Shown here in pieces: positions 8,443-17,276 of a stretch of 64,000 bases of DNA (the first letter of the stretch is position 1; every line of letters starts with the position of its first letter). Origin of the DNA: Caedimonas sp. (lineage in GTDB: Bacteria; Pseudomonadota; Alphaproteobacteria; Caedimonadales; Caedimonadaceae); contig JAEUKR010000039.1 of NCBI GenBank assembly GCA_016794245.1, positions 1 through 64,000 on the forward strand. Direction: 5' to 3'. Both the position numbers and the translations under genes were made by a program. The notes under the pieces are model-generated. The model was given only the letters and a program-made list of their open reading frames with translations, searched no databases and was not told the origin of the DNA.

Positions 8443-9876
8443 TTAAACAATCGTGAATGTAAAACGAGTCAAAGGATAACGCGGTGCGAAATAAATAACA
8501 TACTCTTTTTTTTTTGTAAATTTGGAAGAAAATGGCATAAGAAGATGAAAAAATCGCGACTCCTTCCATAGACTGGGAAACCCCAGGCGCACAGCATGGG
8601 GAAAAGCTTTCAAAAGTTTTCCTTCAGGTGTTTGTTTTATCTGCATCCATCCTTTTTCCTTTAAAGGCCCTACATGTATTTTATCGTCAGCATTCTTCAA
8701 TAGAGAGTTATTCGGTGAAAAAGAAAGAATGAACCGATCATCCCATCGCAAGGTGTTTGATTTTCCGGATAAAGGGGCGCATTCGCTTTTTTGGGGTTCC
8801 CGAACGAAAAAGATTTTCCCCTGGCGATTAAGAATCAGACAGCCATGCAAAGTACAGGTCATCCCTAAATTTTTCATGACTGTCTCAAGGCTGTCTCGTC
8901 GAGGCGGATACTGTCCCACTCCAAAAGTCATGATGCAACGCTGCAACACGTCTCGTTGCTGTTTGTTTGACAATTTTTGATACGCTGATCGGTCAAGAAT
9001 GCCATACCCTTCAGGGAAGACTTCTACGCATTCGCTCACAGCCGTATTGATTTCATTTTCCTTTTGAAGGCGGCGAAGTCCATAGCGCTCAATTTTTCTC
9101 TCCAGCCGCTCTTGCTCTTGAGGAGGCATCGTTTCCCGTCTCAGGGCGGTGCGCGAATATTTTAGATTTGCGTTACTGGGATCCTCAACAAAAGGAATAT
9201 TTTGCAAGGTTAGATAACGCCGTAGACGAGACTTGGGAAATTGAAGTAACGGTCTTAAAATCCGCACTGAAGGCGTTTCCAGAATCGAAGACATGCCGGA
9301 AAGTCCTAAAATGCCGCTTTTCTTTGCCCGCCTTAACTGGAAAGTCTCTCGCTGATCGTCCTGATGATGACCCAGGAGGAGATGCAAGACTTGATGCTGG
9401 CAACACCACTCCGTCAGTAATCGGTACCGCGCTTCTCGGGCGCGTTCTTGAAGGCGATTGTGTGGTTTTTCCTCTGTCCACCTTAAAATCACGGCGGGAA
9501 TCTGATGGGACGCTAAAAGCATACGCACTTGCTGCGCCTCGGCCGCCGATTCCTGTCGAAGTCCATGATCTACAATTAACGCGGTGAGAGTTCCCGTCTT
9601 CCCTTCGTCTTTCAGGTTGTGGGTACCCACATTCTGAAATCCTTTGGGGATATGTTGACGCACCCATGTCTTGGCCAAAAGCGCAAGAGACACGCTATCA
9701 CTGCCTCCTGAAACCGCGACCGCAAGATGTGGGTTGTCTTCAAAAGGTCCAAGCTTTTCAAGGGACTTATTAAATGCAGTCTGAAAATTCTCCTGAAACT
9801 CTCCCTGAAATTCCAAAACTTTAGTCCTTGCTGGTTTTTTTGCATTGTTGCAGGCTTTGCTCGGCCGTTTCCGCAA
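8443..9876 (-). CDS. tilS: tRNA(Ile)-lysidine synthetase TilS
   Basis: This enzyme modifies the wobble cytidine of tRNA-Ile(CAU) to lysidine with ATP. The PP-loop SGGSDS lies at residues 56-61 inside AVAVSGGSDSVSLALLAK. Further family signs are DHGLRQESAAEAQQV, the HHQDDQRET motif and the RPLL(Q)FPKSRLR stretch. At 477 residues it has the usual N-terminal ligase domain plus a diverged C-terminal half. The chosen ATG overlaps the ybgF 3' end by 56 bases; a TTG about 20 codons further in is an alternative start. Essential in bacteria that read AUA with this tRNA. Confidence 0.93.
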   Translation of the reverse strand: MRKRPSKACNNAKKPARTKVLEFQGEFQENFQTAFNKSLEKLGPFEDNPHLAVAVSGGSDSVSLALLAKTWVRQHIPKGFQNVGTHNLKDEGKTGTLTALIVDHGLRQESAAEAQQVRMLLASHQIPAVILRWTEEKPHNRLQERAREARYRLLTEWCCQHQVLHLLLGHHQDDQRETFQLRRAKKSGILGLSGMSSILETPSVRILRPLLQFPKSRLRRYLTLQNIPFVEDPSNANLKYSRTALRRETMPPQEQERLERKIERYGLRRLQKENEINTAVSECVEVFPEGYGILDRSAYQKLSNKQQRDVLQRCIMTFGVGQYPPRRDSLETVMKNLGMTCTLHGCLILNRQGKIFFVREPQKSECAPLSGKSNTLRWDDRFILSFSPNNSLLKNADDKIHVGPLKEKGWMQIKQTPEGKLLKAFPHAVRLGFPSLWKESRFFHLLMPFSSKFTKKKEYVIYFAPRYPLTRFTFTIV

Positions 9877-10696
9877 GTCTCTTTACGTTTTGAGGAAGTC
9901 TTGGAAACTCTGACCGTAATTGATCAAGGGTCACGCACGCTTGAGCGTCCTTCCCTAGGGCCTTCAGACAAATAGCCAACTTTACCAGCGCTTCCGGCGC
10001 CTTTGCAAAACTTATCTTGCGCGCTTCCCTGTTTTTGACATCGGTTGATTTGTCGAGCTTTCGATAAGCTTTATAAGCGTCTCCAAATGCGACTGCCGCA
10101 TGTGCATAATCTTTCTGTACGTAATATGTCTCTCCCAGCCAGTATGTCGCGTTGATCACAAGAGGATCGTCCGGGTAATGATGAATGATGTCCTTGAGCG
10201 CACGCTCAGCCTCAGGATAAGCTTGTTGCGCCAGATATTCCTGAGCTTCTTCATAGCGTTGAAGAGCGGGGCCTCCTTTCAGGGTGGAGCCTTCATCCTC
10301 TGGACTTTGACTTTCCGACATAAGCCGGTCCGCCTTGTGTTGCCTGTTTTTCTTTTCTTCTTCCTGGGAAAACAGGCGAGAGATCTGATCCTTTGGTTCT
10401 TCCGCCAAAGGTTTTGATATCGTTTGAGGAAGGACTTTAAGTTGGTGTTGAAGTTCTTCCAGTTTACCCCGCAAATCGCGCACCTGATTCTCAAGCTGGG
10501 AAAGGCGGTCATCCATCTGATTCACGGCTGCATTCCCAGTCGCCACAGGCAGGCCAGGATTTAAAGCCGAAGAATAGGGGGGAAGTCCTTCTTCCGCCGG
10601 CGAGGGAGAATCAATCGTTCCATCGTAGAACTCTTCCGCGCGTAGGGAAAACAGGGAAAAATATAAAAACAGGGTTAGAAAAAACCTTTTATTCAT
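9821..10696 (-). CDS. cpoB: Tol-Pal system protein YbgF / CpoB
   Basis: A 291-residue periplasmic protein that in E. coli (CpoB) coordinates outer-membrane constriction by Tol-Pal with peptidoglycan synthesis. I chose the ATG at 10696 because it has GGAG at good spacing and begins a signal peptide (MNKRFFLTLFLYFSLFSLRA). An upstream open stretch of 47 codons has no such features. Next comes a coiled coil (MDDRLSQLENQVRDLRGKLE, then ELQHQL), then TPR repeats (YEEAQEYLAQQAYPEAERAL; YPDDPLVINATYWLGETYYV). The usual upstream neighbour pal is not present. Confidence 0.88.
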   Translation of the reverse strand: MNKRFFLTLFLYFSLFSLRAEEFYDGTIDSPSPAEEGLPPYSSALNPGLPVATGNAAVNQMDDRLSQLENQVRDLRGKLEELQHQLKVLPQTISKPLAEEPKDQISRLFSQEEEKKNRQHKADRLMSESQSPEDEGSTLKGGPALQRYEEAQEYLAQQAYPEAERALKDIIHHYPDDPLVINATYWLGETYYVQKDYAHAAVAFGDAYKAYRKLDKSTDVKNREARKISFAKAPEALVKLAICLKALGKDAQACVTLDQLRSEFPRLPQNVKRLAETAEQSLQQCKKTSKD

Positions 10697-11000
10697 CTTA
10701 ATCTTTCTCCAAAATCTTCTTGATTCTTTACCCCAGAAAATGACCTTCGTCCAGAACTCTTGTCTGATATTCGACGGTTTCCTCTTTCTCAAGCTCAAAA
10801 GCTTCGTAAAGCCGCGTTGATTTTTGTTTTCCCTCACTTAACCCTATCTTATCCGGAAAGGACGTACGTCAAAAGAGCAAAATTTGATCTCATCCTCTTC
10901 TTAACCTCATGTCCGCAATGCTCCTGGGTACACATTTTTTCCCAAACCAGCATAAAAGGACTAGCTTGTTCATCATTTTTTAATCTATACATACTTATGG
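10697..11000. other. Spacer upstream of ybgF, no gene seen
   Basis: The stretch between the ybgF start and repeat A4 is open in the ybgF frame but has no start signals or recognisable protein. In other alphaproteobacteria pal and tolB would sit here. I see no remnant of either. Confidence 0.4.
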
Positions 11001-11130
11001 TATACCCAAAGGATTTCAAAATCCGGGCAGGTGAACGAGGGGTAAGTCCCGCGCAGCGTACGTATCAGTAGTTGAGCAGGACGAAGTTCGATGTTCAACA
11101 TCCCCAGATTTTGAAAGGCAAACGGTATAT
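11001..11130 (-). repeat. Family A palindromic repeat, copy A4 (inverted)
   Basis: A near-complete copy in opposite orientation. It starts TATACCCAAAGGATTTCAAA and ends TTTTGAAAGGCAAACGGTAT. The middle contains GTCCCGCGCAGCGTACGTA and GAGCAGGACGAAGTTCG, the complement of the usual core. It ends about 20 bases before the FtsB-like start, so it forms most of that gene's leader. Confidence 0.85.
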
Positions 11131-11150
11131 ATTTTAATTTAAATTTCATT

Positions 11151-11489
11151 ATGTCTTTTGTTACAAGAAATTCCATGTGGTTACGTGAGATAAGACGTCG
11201 CTCCCATCGCTTTTTAGGCCCTAGTGCAACAATATGTCTTGTTGCCTATTTTGCTTATCATTTAGTTGAAGGCCGTCGGGGATTATTGGCCTGGCAACAC
11301 CTTGAGGTTCAGTTGGCCCGTGCGCATGAACGGGCGACAGAACTCAAACAAGAAGAACAAAGGCTTACCAATCGGGTTAATCTTCTGCGCTCTGAATCCA
11401 TCTGTACAGATCTTCTCGTTGAGCGTGCTAAGGAAATATTGGGATATGTTAATCCTGATGAAATCGTCGTCATGACGAAGGAGAAATAG
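11151..11489 (+). CDS. FtsB/DivIC-like septum formation initiator
   Basis: A 112-residue bitopic membrane protein. A hydrophobic segment at about residues 24-40 (SATICLVAYFAYHLVEG) is followed by a coiled coil (VQLARAHERATELKQEEQRL) and a conserved end (LLVERAKEILGYVNPDEIVV) typical of the DivIC/FtsB family, which links FtsQ to FtsI/FtsW in the divisome. No clear ribosome-binding site precedes this ATG; a second ATG at 11175 (MWLREIRRR) is possible. The gene is isolated, whereas many alphaproteobacteria have it beside eno and pdhA. It converges on dnaN with 34 bases between. Confidence 0.85.
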   Translation: MSFVTRNSMWLREIRRRSHRFLGPSATICLVAYFAYHLVEGRRGLLAWQHLEVQLARAHERATELKQEEQRLTNRVNLLRSESICTDLLVERAKEILGYVNPDEIVVMTKEK

Positions 11490-11523
11490 ACTCGCTTCTG
11501 TTGTATGCAAAAGGTCTAATGTA

Positions 11524-12633
11524 TCATACGCGCATCGGCATAAGCACATAGAGCAACCGCGCATCCGCCATATTATGAATCACAACGGCTGTATTGGTGT
11601 CCGAGAAAGCGAGTTCGGCTTCTTCGTTTTCCATCTGTTTTGCGATATCCATCAGATATTTTGAGTTAAATCCAATTTCGATGGGGTCTGCGCCATACGT
11701 GGCTTCTACTTCTTCCATTGCGCTTCCAATCTCTGAATTGACAGCCGATAAAACAAGTTTGTCCCTTTGTGCCGTCACTTTTACCCCGCGCGAATGATCG
11801 GCTGAAATGATGGCAACCCGTTCTACCGCTTTCAGAAAGGGGCTCATCTGAAGGCGCAGAATTTTGTCATTAGAAGCAGGAATGGCCTTCTCATAGTCAG
11901 GAAATATTCCATCAATCAATCGTGATGTTAAGGATACATTTTCAAACATAAAGGTAATTTGAGTCTCGGACAAACTGATCTCGGCGTCTGAAGTCTGATC
12001 TGAAACGATTTTCAGGACTTCACCGACTGTTTTGCGGGAAATAATAACGCCTGGGAAATCTTCGGCTCCTTCCGGCAGGGGAATGCTTACGCGTGCAAGG
12101 CGATGCCCGTCCGTAGCGACAGCCCTTAATTCCTGGTTCTGATAGGGATGAATGTAAATACCGTTTAAATAATAACGCGTTTCTTCAGTGGACATGGCGA
12201 ACTCTGTCCGGTTGAGCAGGCGCGTTAAATCTTTTACCGGCAGTTTGAAGGAATGCGGTAATTCCGTTATGTGTACGGCGGGGAAATCTTTTACCGGCAG
12301 ACAGGAAAGAACAAACGATGAGGCTCCAGATGCAAAGAGGAGCTGATTGCCATTGTCCTTCAACTGAAGCGTCACTTTTGCTCCTTCTGGAAGTTTACGT
12401 ATAATTTCATAAAACATATTCTCCAGTACGGTTGTCGCTCCTTCCATCTCGACATCAGCTTCTATGGTCTCAATAATAGCCAGCTCAAGATCGGTAGCGG
12501 TGATTTTTAATTTTTTTCCCTCTGTCTGTAAAAGAATATGGGACAGAACAGGAATCGTTGTCTTCTTCTCAACCACACTGTGGGAATGCCCAAGTGCCTT
12601 GAGTAAATCATTGCGTTCAAGGTGAATTTTCAT
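11524..12633 (-). CDS. dnaN: DNA polymerase III beta subunit (sliding clamp)
   Basis: A 369-residue clamp protein that dimerises into a ring around DNA and tethers the replicative polymerase. All three beta domains are present. The N-terminus MKIHLERNDLLKALGHSHSV and the second-domain RAVATDGHRLARVSIPLP stretch are characteristic. The C-terminus RLLYVLMPMRV matches the usual VMPMR(L/V) end that forms part of the hydrophobic client pocket. dnaA and recF are not adjacent; a CPA2 antiporter lies upstream instead. Length is normal. Confidence 0.98.
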   Translation of the reverse strand: MKIHLERNDLLKALGHSHSVVEKKTTIPVLSHILLQTEGKKLKITATDLELAIIETIEADVEMEGATTVLENMFYEIIRKLPEGAKVTLQLKDNGNQLLFASGASSFVLSCLPVKDFPAVHITELPHSFKLPVKDLTRLLNRTEFAMSTEETRYYLNGIYIHPYQNQELRAVATDGHRLARVSIPLPEGAEDFPGVIISRKTVGEVLKIVSDQTSDAEISLSETQITFMFENVSLTSRLIDGIFPDYEKAIPASNDKILRLQMSPFLKAVERVAIISADHSRGVKVTAQRDKLVLSAVNSEIGSAMEEVEATYGADPIEIGFNSKYLMDIAKQMENEEAELAFSDTNTAVVIHNMADARLLYVLMPMRV

Positions 12634-12729
12634 ATTTTCATCCGTCTCATCTTCATAGATTCCTAAAATATGCCTATCATAATCATCGTCTTTGCGCCAG
12701 AGAATCTAAATTTTTCCCTGGATTCTGCC

Positions 12730-12812
12730 ATAGACTTTTTCCCTGGACTGAGTCTGGCAGGCGTTGTTGCCTGAAAATCCGCGCGTCATGTCTGGTCAGG
12801 GCATGAGTCTGA
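12730..12812 (+). repeat. Family B palindromic repeat, copy B2
   Basis: Located upstream of dnaN. It reads ATAGACTTTTTCCCTGGACT, then CTGGCAGGCGTT, then the family core GCCTGAAAATCCGCGC, then GTCTGGTCAGGGCATGAGTC. The last part partly complements the first, giving an imperfect hairpin. Confidence 0.7.
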
Positions 12813-12840
12813 TGTGAGAAAACAGTCACCGCTCGTCCAT

Positions 12841-14538
12841 CTACCCAACTCTTGAAACCCGTTGTGTATAATTCTTGCGAAACATTTCAATCGTTTGAGT
12901 TATTTCATCATGAGGTATTGCCACCGCTTGCAGAGCTTTGGCCGCAAGCTGCAAACTTAGCTCCAGATGTTGGGGTCTTACCACGTTGACGCCCGCTTGA
13001 GTAAGCTTGCTTGCAAATTCATCTCCCTCAAGCCGCACTGAAACCATCAAGTCAGGGAATTGTCGTCGTAACATCATGGTTGTTCGGTAGGCCGATTTCT
13101 CGTTTTTAAAACAAATCAAAGCGGCGCGTGCTTTGCTGGCGCCCAGGGTACGCATCACTTCCGCGCGTCGAGCATCCCCAAAAAAGATAGGAAAGCCATT
13201 GTGACGTCCTTCGGTCACTGCGTGTAAATCATTATCAATAATCACAAACGGAACAAGTTTTTCTGTTAGCAAACGTGCGATAATACGTCCCACATCCCCG
13301 AATCCCGCGATAATGATGTGATTGCGAAGATCCATCGTCTCTGAAGGTGCATCATTCGCGAATCTCTCGCCTTCTCTTTCAAGAAATTTCTCTTCGACGC
13401 GCTTGCCAAGATTAACCAGAATGGGTGTTAGAGCCATGGAAATAGCGACAAGAGAAAACAAGAATTGCCCCAGTTCCCTGGATATAAGACCCGCCTCCAT
13501 GGAGGGAGCAATAATCACAAAAACAAATTCACCCCCACTGGCCAAAATCATCCCCACCCGCAACGACGAGATGGCCGGAATACGGAAAAGGATACACAAG
13601 CCAAAAATAATCGCGATTTTAATCATGAGATAGCTGAAAAGAGCAAGTATCATTTGGGGAGCGTGAGAAATGATCAGCTTTGGATCGAGACTCATGCCAA
13701 CTGTCATAAAAAAAAGCCCAATAAGAAGCCCGTAAAAGGGTTGAATATCGGCTTCAACCTGGTGACGATATTCTGTTTCTGAAAGCAAAACACCTGCTAA
13801 AAAGGCCCCCAGTTCCATTGAAAGTCCTGCTGATGCTGTTGCGGAACTGGTGGTAAGAATGACCAGTAAACTGACCGCGACAAAAAGCTGGGGGTTGTTG
13901 GTTTTCGCGATAGAATTAAAAAGAGGTCTTAGAAACACACGCCCGATAAGAATGATCACGAAAAGGACAACACTTGCCTTTAAGGTTGAAATCCCCAAAG
14001 TTTCCAAAGCAGGCATACGATCATTTTTAAATGCTGTAAGCAGCATCAAAAGAACGACCACTGCAAGATCCTGGGAAAGAAGGATAGCAAACGATACGCG
14101 TCCAAAGCGCATGGCAATCTCGCCGCGTTCAACCAAAAGCTGTATCCCTACCGCCGTAGACGAGAGAGCCAAGACACTGCCGACCAGAAGAGCAACCTCA
14201 AGAGGAAGTTCAAAGTACCTTAAAGCAAGGGTTATGATGCCGCCAGTAACGATGACCTGCGTCAGCCCCAAACCGAACACATATCGTTTCAGCGCCTGGA
14301 GCCGTTGCAAAGGCATCTTCAGTCCTATTGTAAACAATAGAAAGACAACGCCCAACTCGCCCAAAATGCGCGTTTCATCAATAGTGGTGATAAACCCCAG
14401 ACTTTGTGGGCCAATAAGAAATCCTGCGAAAAGATAACCAAGGATTGGACTGACACGCAAACGATGAAAAAGAAAAACCACGGCGACAGCGGCAATCAAT
14501 AAAACAAGCGTATCATTAAAATAAGATATGTGCTCCAC
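12841..14538 (-). CDS. CPA2 family cation:proton antiporter with TrkA-N domain
   Basis: A KefB/KefC/YbaL-type antiporter of 565 residues. I chose GTG at 14538 because AGGGAG sits about 6 bases upstream and the protein then opens directly with the first membrane segment (LVLLIAAVAVVFLFHRLRVS). The frame extends 49 codons further up, but that part overlaps a family B repeat. The transport domain has about 12 segments, including SPILGYLFAGFLIGPQSLGF and LSSTAVGIQLL. From about residue 400 a Rossmann domain (HIIIAGFGDVGRIIARLL, then DARRAEVM) binds nucleotide and gates transport. K+ or Na+ preference is not readable. Confidence 0.9.
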   Translation of the reverse strand: MEHISYFNDTLVLLIAAVAVVFLFHRLRVSPILGYLFAGFLIGPQSLGFITTIDETRILGELGVVFLLFTIGLKMPLQRLQALKRYVFGLGLTQVIVTGGIITLALRYFELPLEVALLVGSVLALSSTAVGIQLLVERGEIAMRFGRVSFAILLSQDLAVVVLLMLLTAFKNDRMPALETLGISTLKASVVLFVIILIGRVFLRPLFNSIAKTNNPQLFVAVSLLVILTTSSATASAGLSMELGAFLAGVLLSETEYRHQVEADIQPFYGLLIGLFFMTVGMSLDPKLIISHAPQMILALFSYLMIKIAIIFGLCILFRIPAISSLRVGMILASGGEFVFVIIAPSMEAGLISRELGQFLFSLVAISMALTPILVNLGKRVEEKFLEREGERFANDAPSETMDLRNHIIIAGFGDVGRIIARLLTEKLVPFVIIDNDLHAVTEGRHNGFPIFFGDARRAEVMRTLGASKARAALICFKNEKSAYRTTMMLRRQFPDLMVSVRLEGDEFASKLTQAGVNVVRPQHLELSLQLAAKALQAVAIPHDEITQTIEMFRKNYTQRVSRVG

Positions 14539-14593
14539 AGCTCTCCCTCTTAAACCCTCTATTGTAAGGAATATGTGAAAGAGAGCAAGCTTT

Positions 14594-14665
14594 ATAATAG
14601 ACTTTTTTCCTAACCAAAATCTGGCTGGTGATTTTAGGGTTAAACTCTGAAGACAGGGTCTTGAA
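14594..14665 (+). repeat. Family B palindromic repeat, copy B3
   Basis: Lies in the leader of the CPA2 antiporter gene. It reads AATAGACTTTTTTCCTAACC, then AAAATCTGGCTGGTGATTTT. The right arm is poorly preserved. It is open in the antiporter frame and so creates a false N-terminal extension. Confidence 0.6.
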
Positions 14666-14756
14666 AGCGCACTCGAAATCCTCACGTGCTCGGGTCAAAT
14701 TCAAGTGATGATTCTCCAGGATTTTGGTTATTTTTAACTTGGTCGTCTTCATTATT

Positions 14757-15105
14757 TTATTCACAAAGATAGTTATCTGAAAATTATTAAAAGTGACAAG
14801 GACAAATTGATTTCGTAATTTTTTTGGCAGGCTTGTTTATTGTAGACCTTGTTTTTTCGATAAGGGTGTGTTGAAAAGAACGTTAATTACTCACATCTTG
14901 CCACTAGCAAAAAAAAGAAATAGAAAAATCAGTTTATTTTCTCCAAAAAAAACGTCAAACCTTTTAAAAAGGGCTGAATTCCTGACTTTTCAGGAAGTGC
15001 TTATTTTCTAAACAATTCACTAGGGTATTCGATTTTCCATAAGCATTTACACCTTGAAAGAGATATTTTCCACAAAGTTATCCACAGATTCGGTGGATAA
15101 AAAGT
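14757..15105. promoter_or_regulatory. DnaA-box cluster in AT-rich DNA
   Basis: A perfect DnaA box TTATCCACA is at 15078-15086. Next to it are TTTTCCACA (one mismatch, ending at about 15074) and an inverted GGTGGATAA at 15092-15100 (TTATCCACC, one mismatch). A further one-mismatch box, TTATTCACA, lies at 14757-14765. The 300 bases between are very AT-rich and gene-free. This could be a replication origin or a DnaA-controlled promoter. Against an origin, genes on both sides run on the minus strand. Confidence 0.45.
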
Positions 15106-15125
15106 TTTATGGTATGCAAGTGTTG

Positions 15126-15170
15126 AAAATGAACTTCTTTCCTCCCTTGAATCTGGCGGGCGACCTTATC
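15126..15170 (+). repeat. Family B repeat, partial copy B4
   Basis: AACTTCTTTCCTCCCTTGAA followed by TCTGGCGGGCGACC matches the left arm of family B. The right half is missing or too diverged. It sits between the DnaA boxes and repeat A5. Confidence 0.5.
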
Positions 15171-15250
15171 CTTATAATATTCTCGCTATTTTTGACGATG
15201 AAAGAAGCCTAATCAGGAGATTAAAGAATAGCTTGAAAGACAAAAATAGA

Positions 15251-15396
15251 AGACCCCCCTTTTGTCTTTCAAGCTATGTTGGGGAGGGAAGGGGCGTTGG
15301 ACATCGGCCTTCATCCTGATCATGTACGTTGCGCACACGATGCAGAGTTTGCCGCTCATCCACCGCCCCCCTGAAATCCTTTAGGCATAAGGTATA
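15251..15396 (+). repeat. Family A palindromic repeat, copy A5
   Basis: Downstream of rpsA. TTTTGTCTTTCAAGCTATGT opens it and CCTGAAATCCTTTAGGCATA closes it. The core GGCGTTGGACATCGGCCTTC and CATCCTGATCATGTACGTTG is well kept. It is slightly longer than other copies because of an insertion near the left arm. Confidence 0.8.
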
Positions 15397-15457
15397 AAAC
15401 TTAAGTCTTTTACAAGAAAATTCTCAAGCTTTTGTGACCTCCGATGAACGTGAGGGC

Positions 15458-17200
15458 TTATTCATCATCTTCGATACCTTCGGCTTTCATAGTTTTTTTC
15501 TGTTCTTTCACCTTATCAAAGGCGGCGCCGAGAATATCCCCAAGACTTGCGCCGCTATCGGTTGAGCCATACGCGGCCATCGCTTCTTTCTCTTCATGGA
15601 TTTCGCGGCCTTTGATGGAGAGAGAAAGCTTGCGCATCGTACGATCAATATTGATGACTTTTGCATCCACTTTTTCACCCACGGCAAAACGATCGGTACG
15701 CTGTTCGCTGCGCTCTTTGGCAAGTTCAACCTTGCGGATGAAACCTGGAATTCCTTCATTTACAGAGACCTCAAGTCCTTGATCGGTAATGCTGGTGATC
15801 TCGCAGGTCACGATATCTCCTTTTTTAATTTCCGAAAGGCCAGAGGCATACGGATCAGGAGAAAGTTGTTTGACGCCCAGCGAAATACGTTCTTTGTCTG
15901 GATCTACTTCCAATACTTTTACGCGAATCTTATCGCCTCTGTTATATTTCCTGATAGCTTCTTCAGGAGAATCGGTCCAGGAAAGATCAGACATGTGCAC
16001 CATGCCATCCAACTCGTCTGAAACAGCTACAAACAAGCCAAACTCAGTGATATTGCGAACCTCCCCTTCAAATTCTGAATCAACCGGTCGTTCGCTTGCC
16101 ACTTTGGACCACGGATTTTCGGTGCATTGCTTGATGCCCAGAGCAATACGGCGTTTTATGGGATCGACCTCCAGTATCATGACGTCGATTTCTTGGCTGT
16201 GGGAGACGATCTTGCCAGGATGAACGTTCTTCTTCGTCCAGCTCATCTCTGAAACGTGGATCAAGCCTTCAATGCCGGATTCGAGTTCGACAAAAGCGCC
16301 GTAGTCCGCAATATTGGTAACAATGCCGCGCAGTTTCGTCCCCACCGCAAATCTGGACTCCACCTCTTGCCAGGGATCACTTTCCAGCTGCTTCATGCCA
16401 AGGGAAATTCGATGAGTGTCGCGATTGTAACGGATGATCTGTACGTTAACATTTTGACCCACTTGCAGGATCTCGGAGGGATGATTGATGCGACGCCATG
16501 AAATATCGGTCACATGCAATAAACCATCAACGCCGCCCAGGTCGATAAAGGCGCCATAGTCCGTAATATTCTTGACAACACCTGCAAGAACCTTGCCTTC
16601 TTCAATATTGGAGAGCAGTTCAGAGCGCGCTTCTGTGCGAGATTCTTCAAGAACGGAACGCCGGGAAACAACGATATTGCCTCGTGGTCGATCCATCTTT
16701 AAAATCTGAAAGGGCTGCTCGATTCCCATGAGTGGCCCAACATCTTTGATGGGACGAATATCCAGCTGACTTCCTGGAAGAAAAGCAACAGCGCCATTCA
16801 GATCGACCGTGAAGCCGCCTTTGACGCGGCTGAAAATAATACCGTTAACGTTCTTGTTTGTTTTATAGGCGCGTTCAAGTTCCTGCCATGATGCTTCACG
16901 GCGGGCTTTCTCGTGACTCAGGACGATCAGACCGTCCCTATCTTCCATTTTTTCGACATAAACTTCAACGCGGTCACCTATTTTAACGGCTCGTTCACGA
17001 CCAACCGCGGCAAATTCCTTGAGAGGGACCCGACCTTCTGATTTCAGTCCCACGTCAATAAGGGCGGAATCCTTGTTGATGCCAATGACGGATCCTTTAA
17101 TAACTTTGCCGATGATATCGGCAGACCCTTCGGGAGTATCTTCAAGCAGTTTGGCGAAATCTTCGATTTCGCTCTGTGGATTGTTTAATTCAATAGACAT
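15458..17200 (-). CDS. rpsA: 30S ribosomal protein S1
   Basis: A 580-residue protein with six S1 RNA-binding repeats. The first spans about residues 28-95 (GKVIKGSVIGINKDSALIDV). Central repeats are easy to see from ITDYGAFIDLGGVDGLLHVT, IADYGAFVELESGIEGLIHV and ITEFGLFVAVSDELDGMVHM. S1 binds mRNA leaders on the 30S subunit and is essential for translating many messages. Length matches alphaproteobacterial S1. The C-terminal tail is acidic (KKTMKAEGIEDDE). It follows cmk on the same strand, the common cmk-rpsA arrangement. Confidence 0.97.
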   Translation of the reverse strand: MSIELNNPQSEIEDFAKLLEDTPEGSADIIGKVIKGSVIGINKDSALIDVGLKSEGRVPLKEFAAVGRERAVKIGDRVEVYVEKMEDRDGLIVLSHEKARREASWQELERAYKTNKNVNGIIFSRVKGGFTVDLNGAVAFLPGSQLDIRPIKDVGPLMGIEQPFQILKMDRPRGNIVVSRRSVLEESRTEARSELLSNIEEGKVLAGVVKNITDYGAFIDLGGVDGLLHVTDISWRRINHPSEILQVGQNVNVQIIRYNRDTHRISLGMKQLESDPWQEVESRFAVGTKLRGIVTNIADYGAFVELESGIEGLIHVSEMSWTKKNVHPGKIVSHSQEIDVMILEVDPIKRRIALGIKQCTENPWSKVASERPVDSEFEGEVRNITEFGLFVAVSDELDGMVHMSDLSWTDSPEEAIRKYNRGDKIRVKVLEVDPDKERISLGVKQLSPDPYASGLSEIKKGDIVTCEITSITDQGLEVSVNEGIPGFIRKVELAKERSEQRTDRFAVGEKVDAKVINIDRTMRKLSLSIKGREIHEEKEAMAAYGSTDSGASLGDILGAAFDKVKEQKKTMKAEGIEDDE

Positions 17201-17276
17201 TCGTTGTTAAAACCTTTCTCAAAAACATAGCTGCCGATACTTGCAGGAACCGTAACAAACATGTACGGACGGATTT

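Noticed and set aside
13850-14437. Plus-strand frame of 195 codons opposite the CPA2 antiporter
   Set aside because: It is rich in Arg/Thr/Ser, as expected from the complement of membrane-protein codons; no start signal or motif.
14757-15105. Firm call of the chromosomal replication origin
   Set aside because: Box count is low, gene strands do not switch here, and dnaA is not adjacent; kept only as a DnaA-box cluster.
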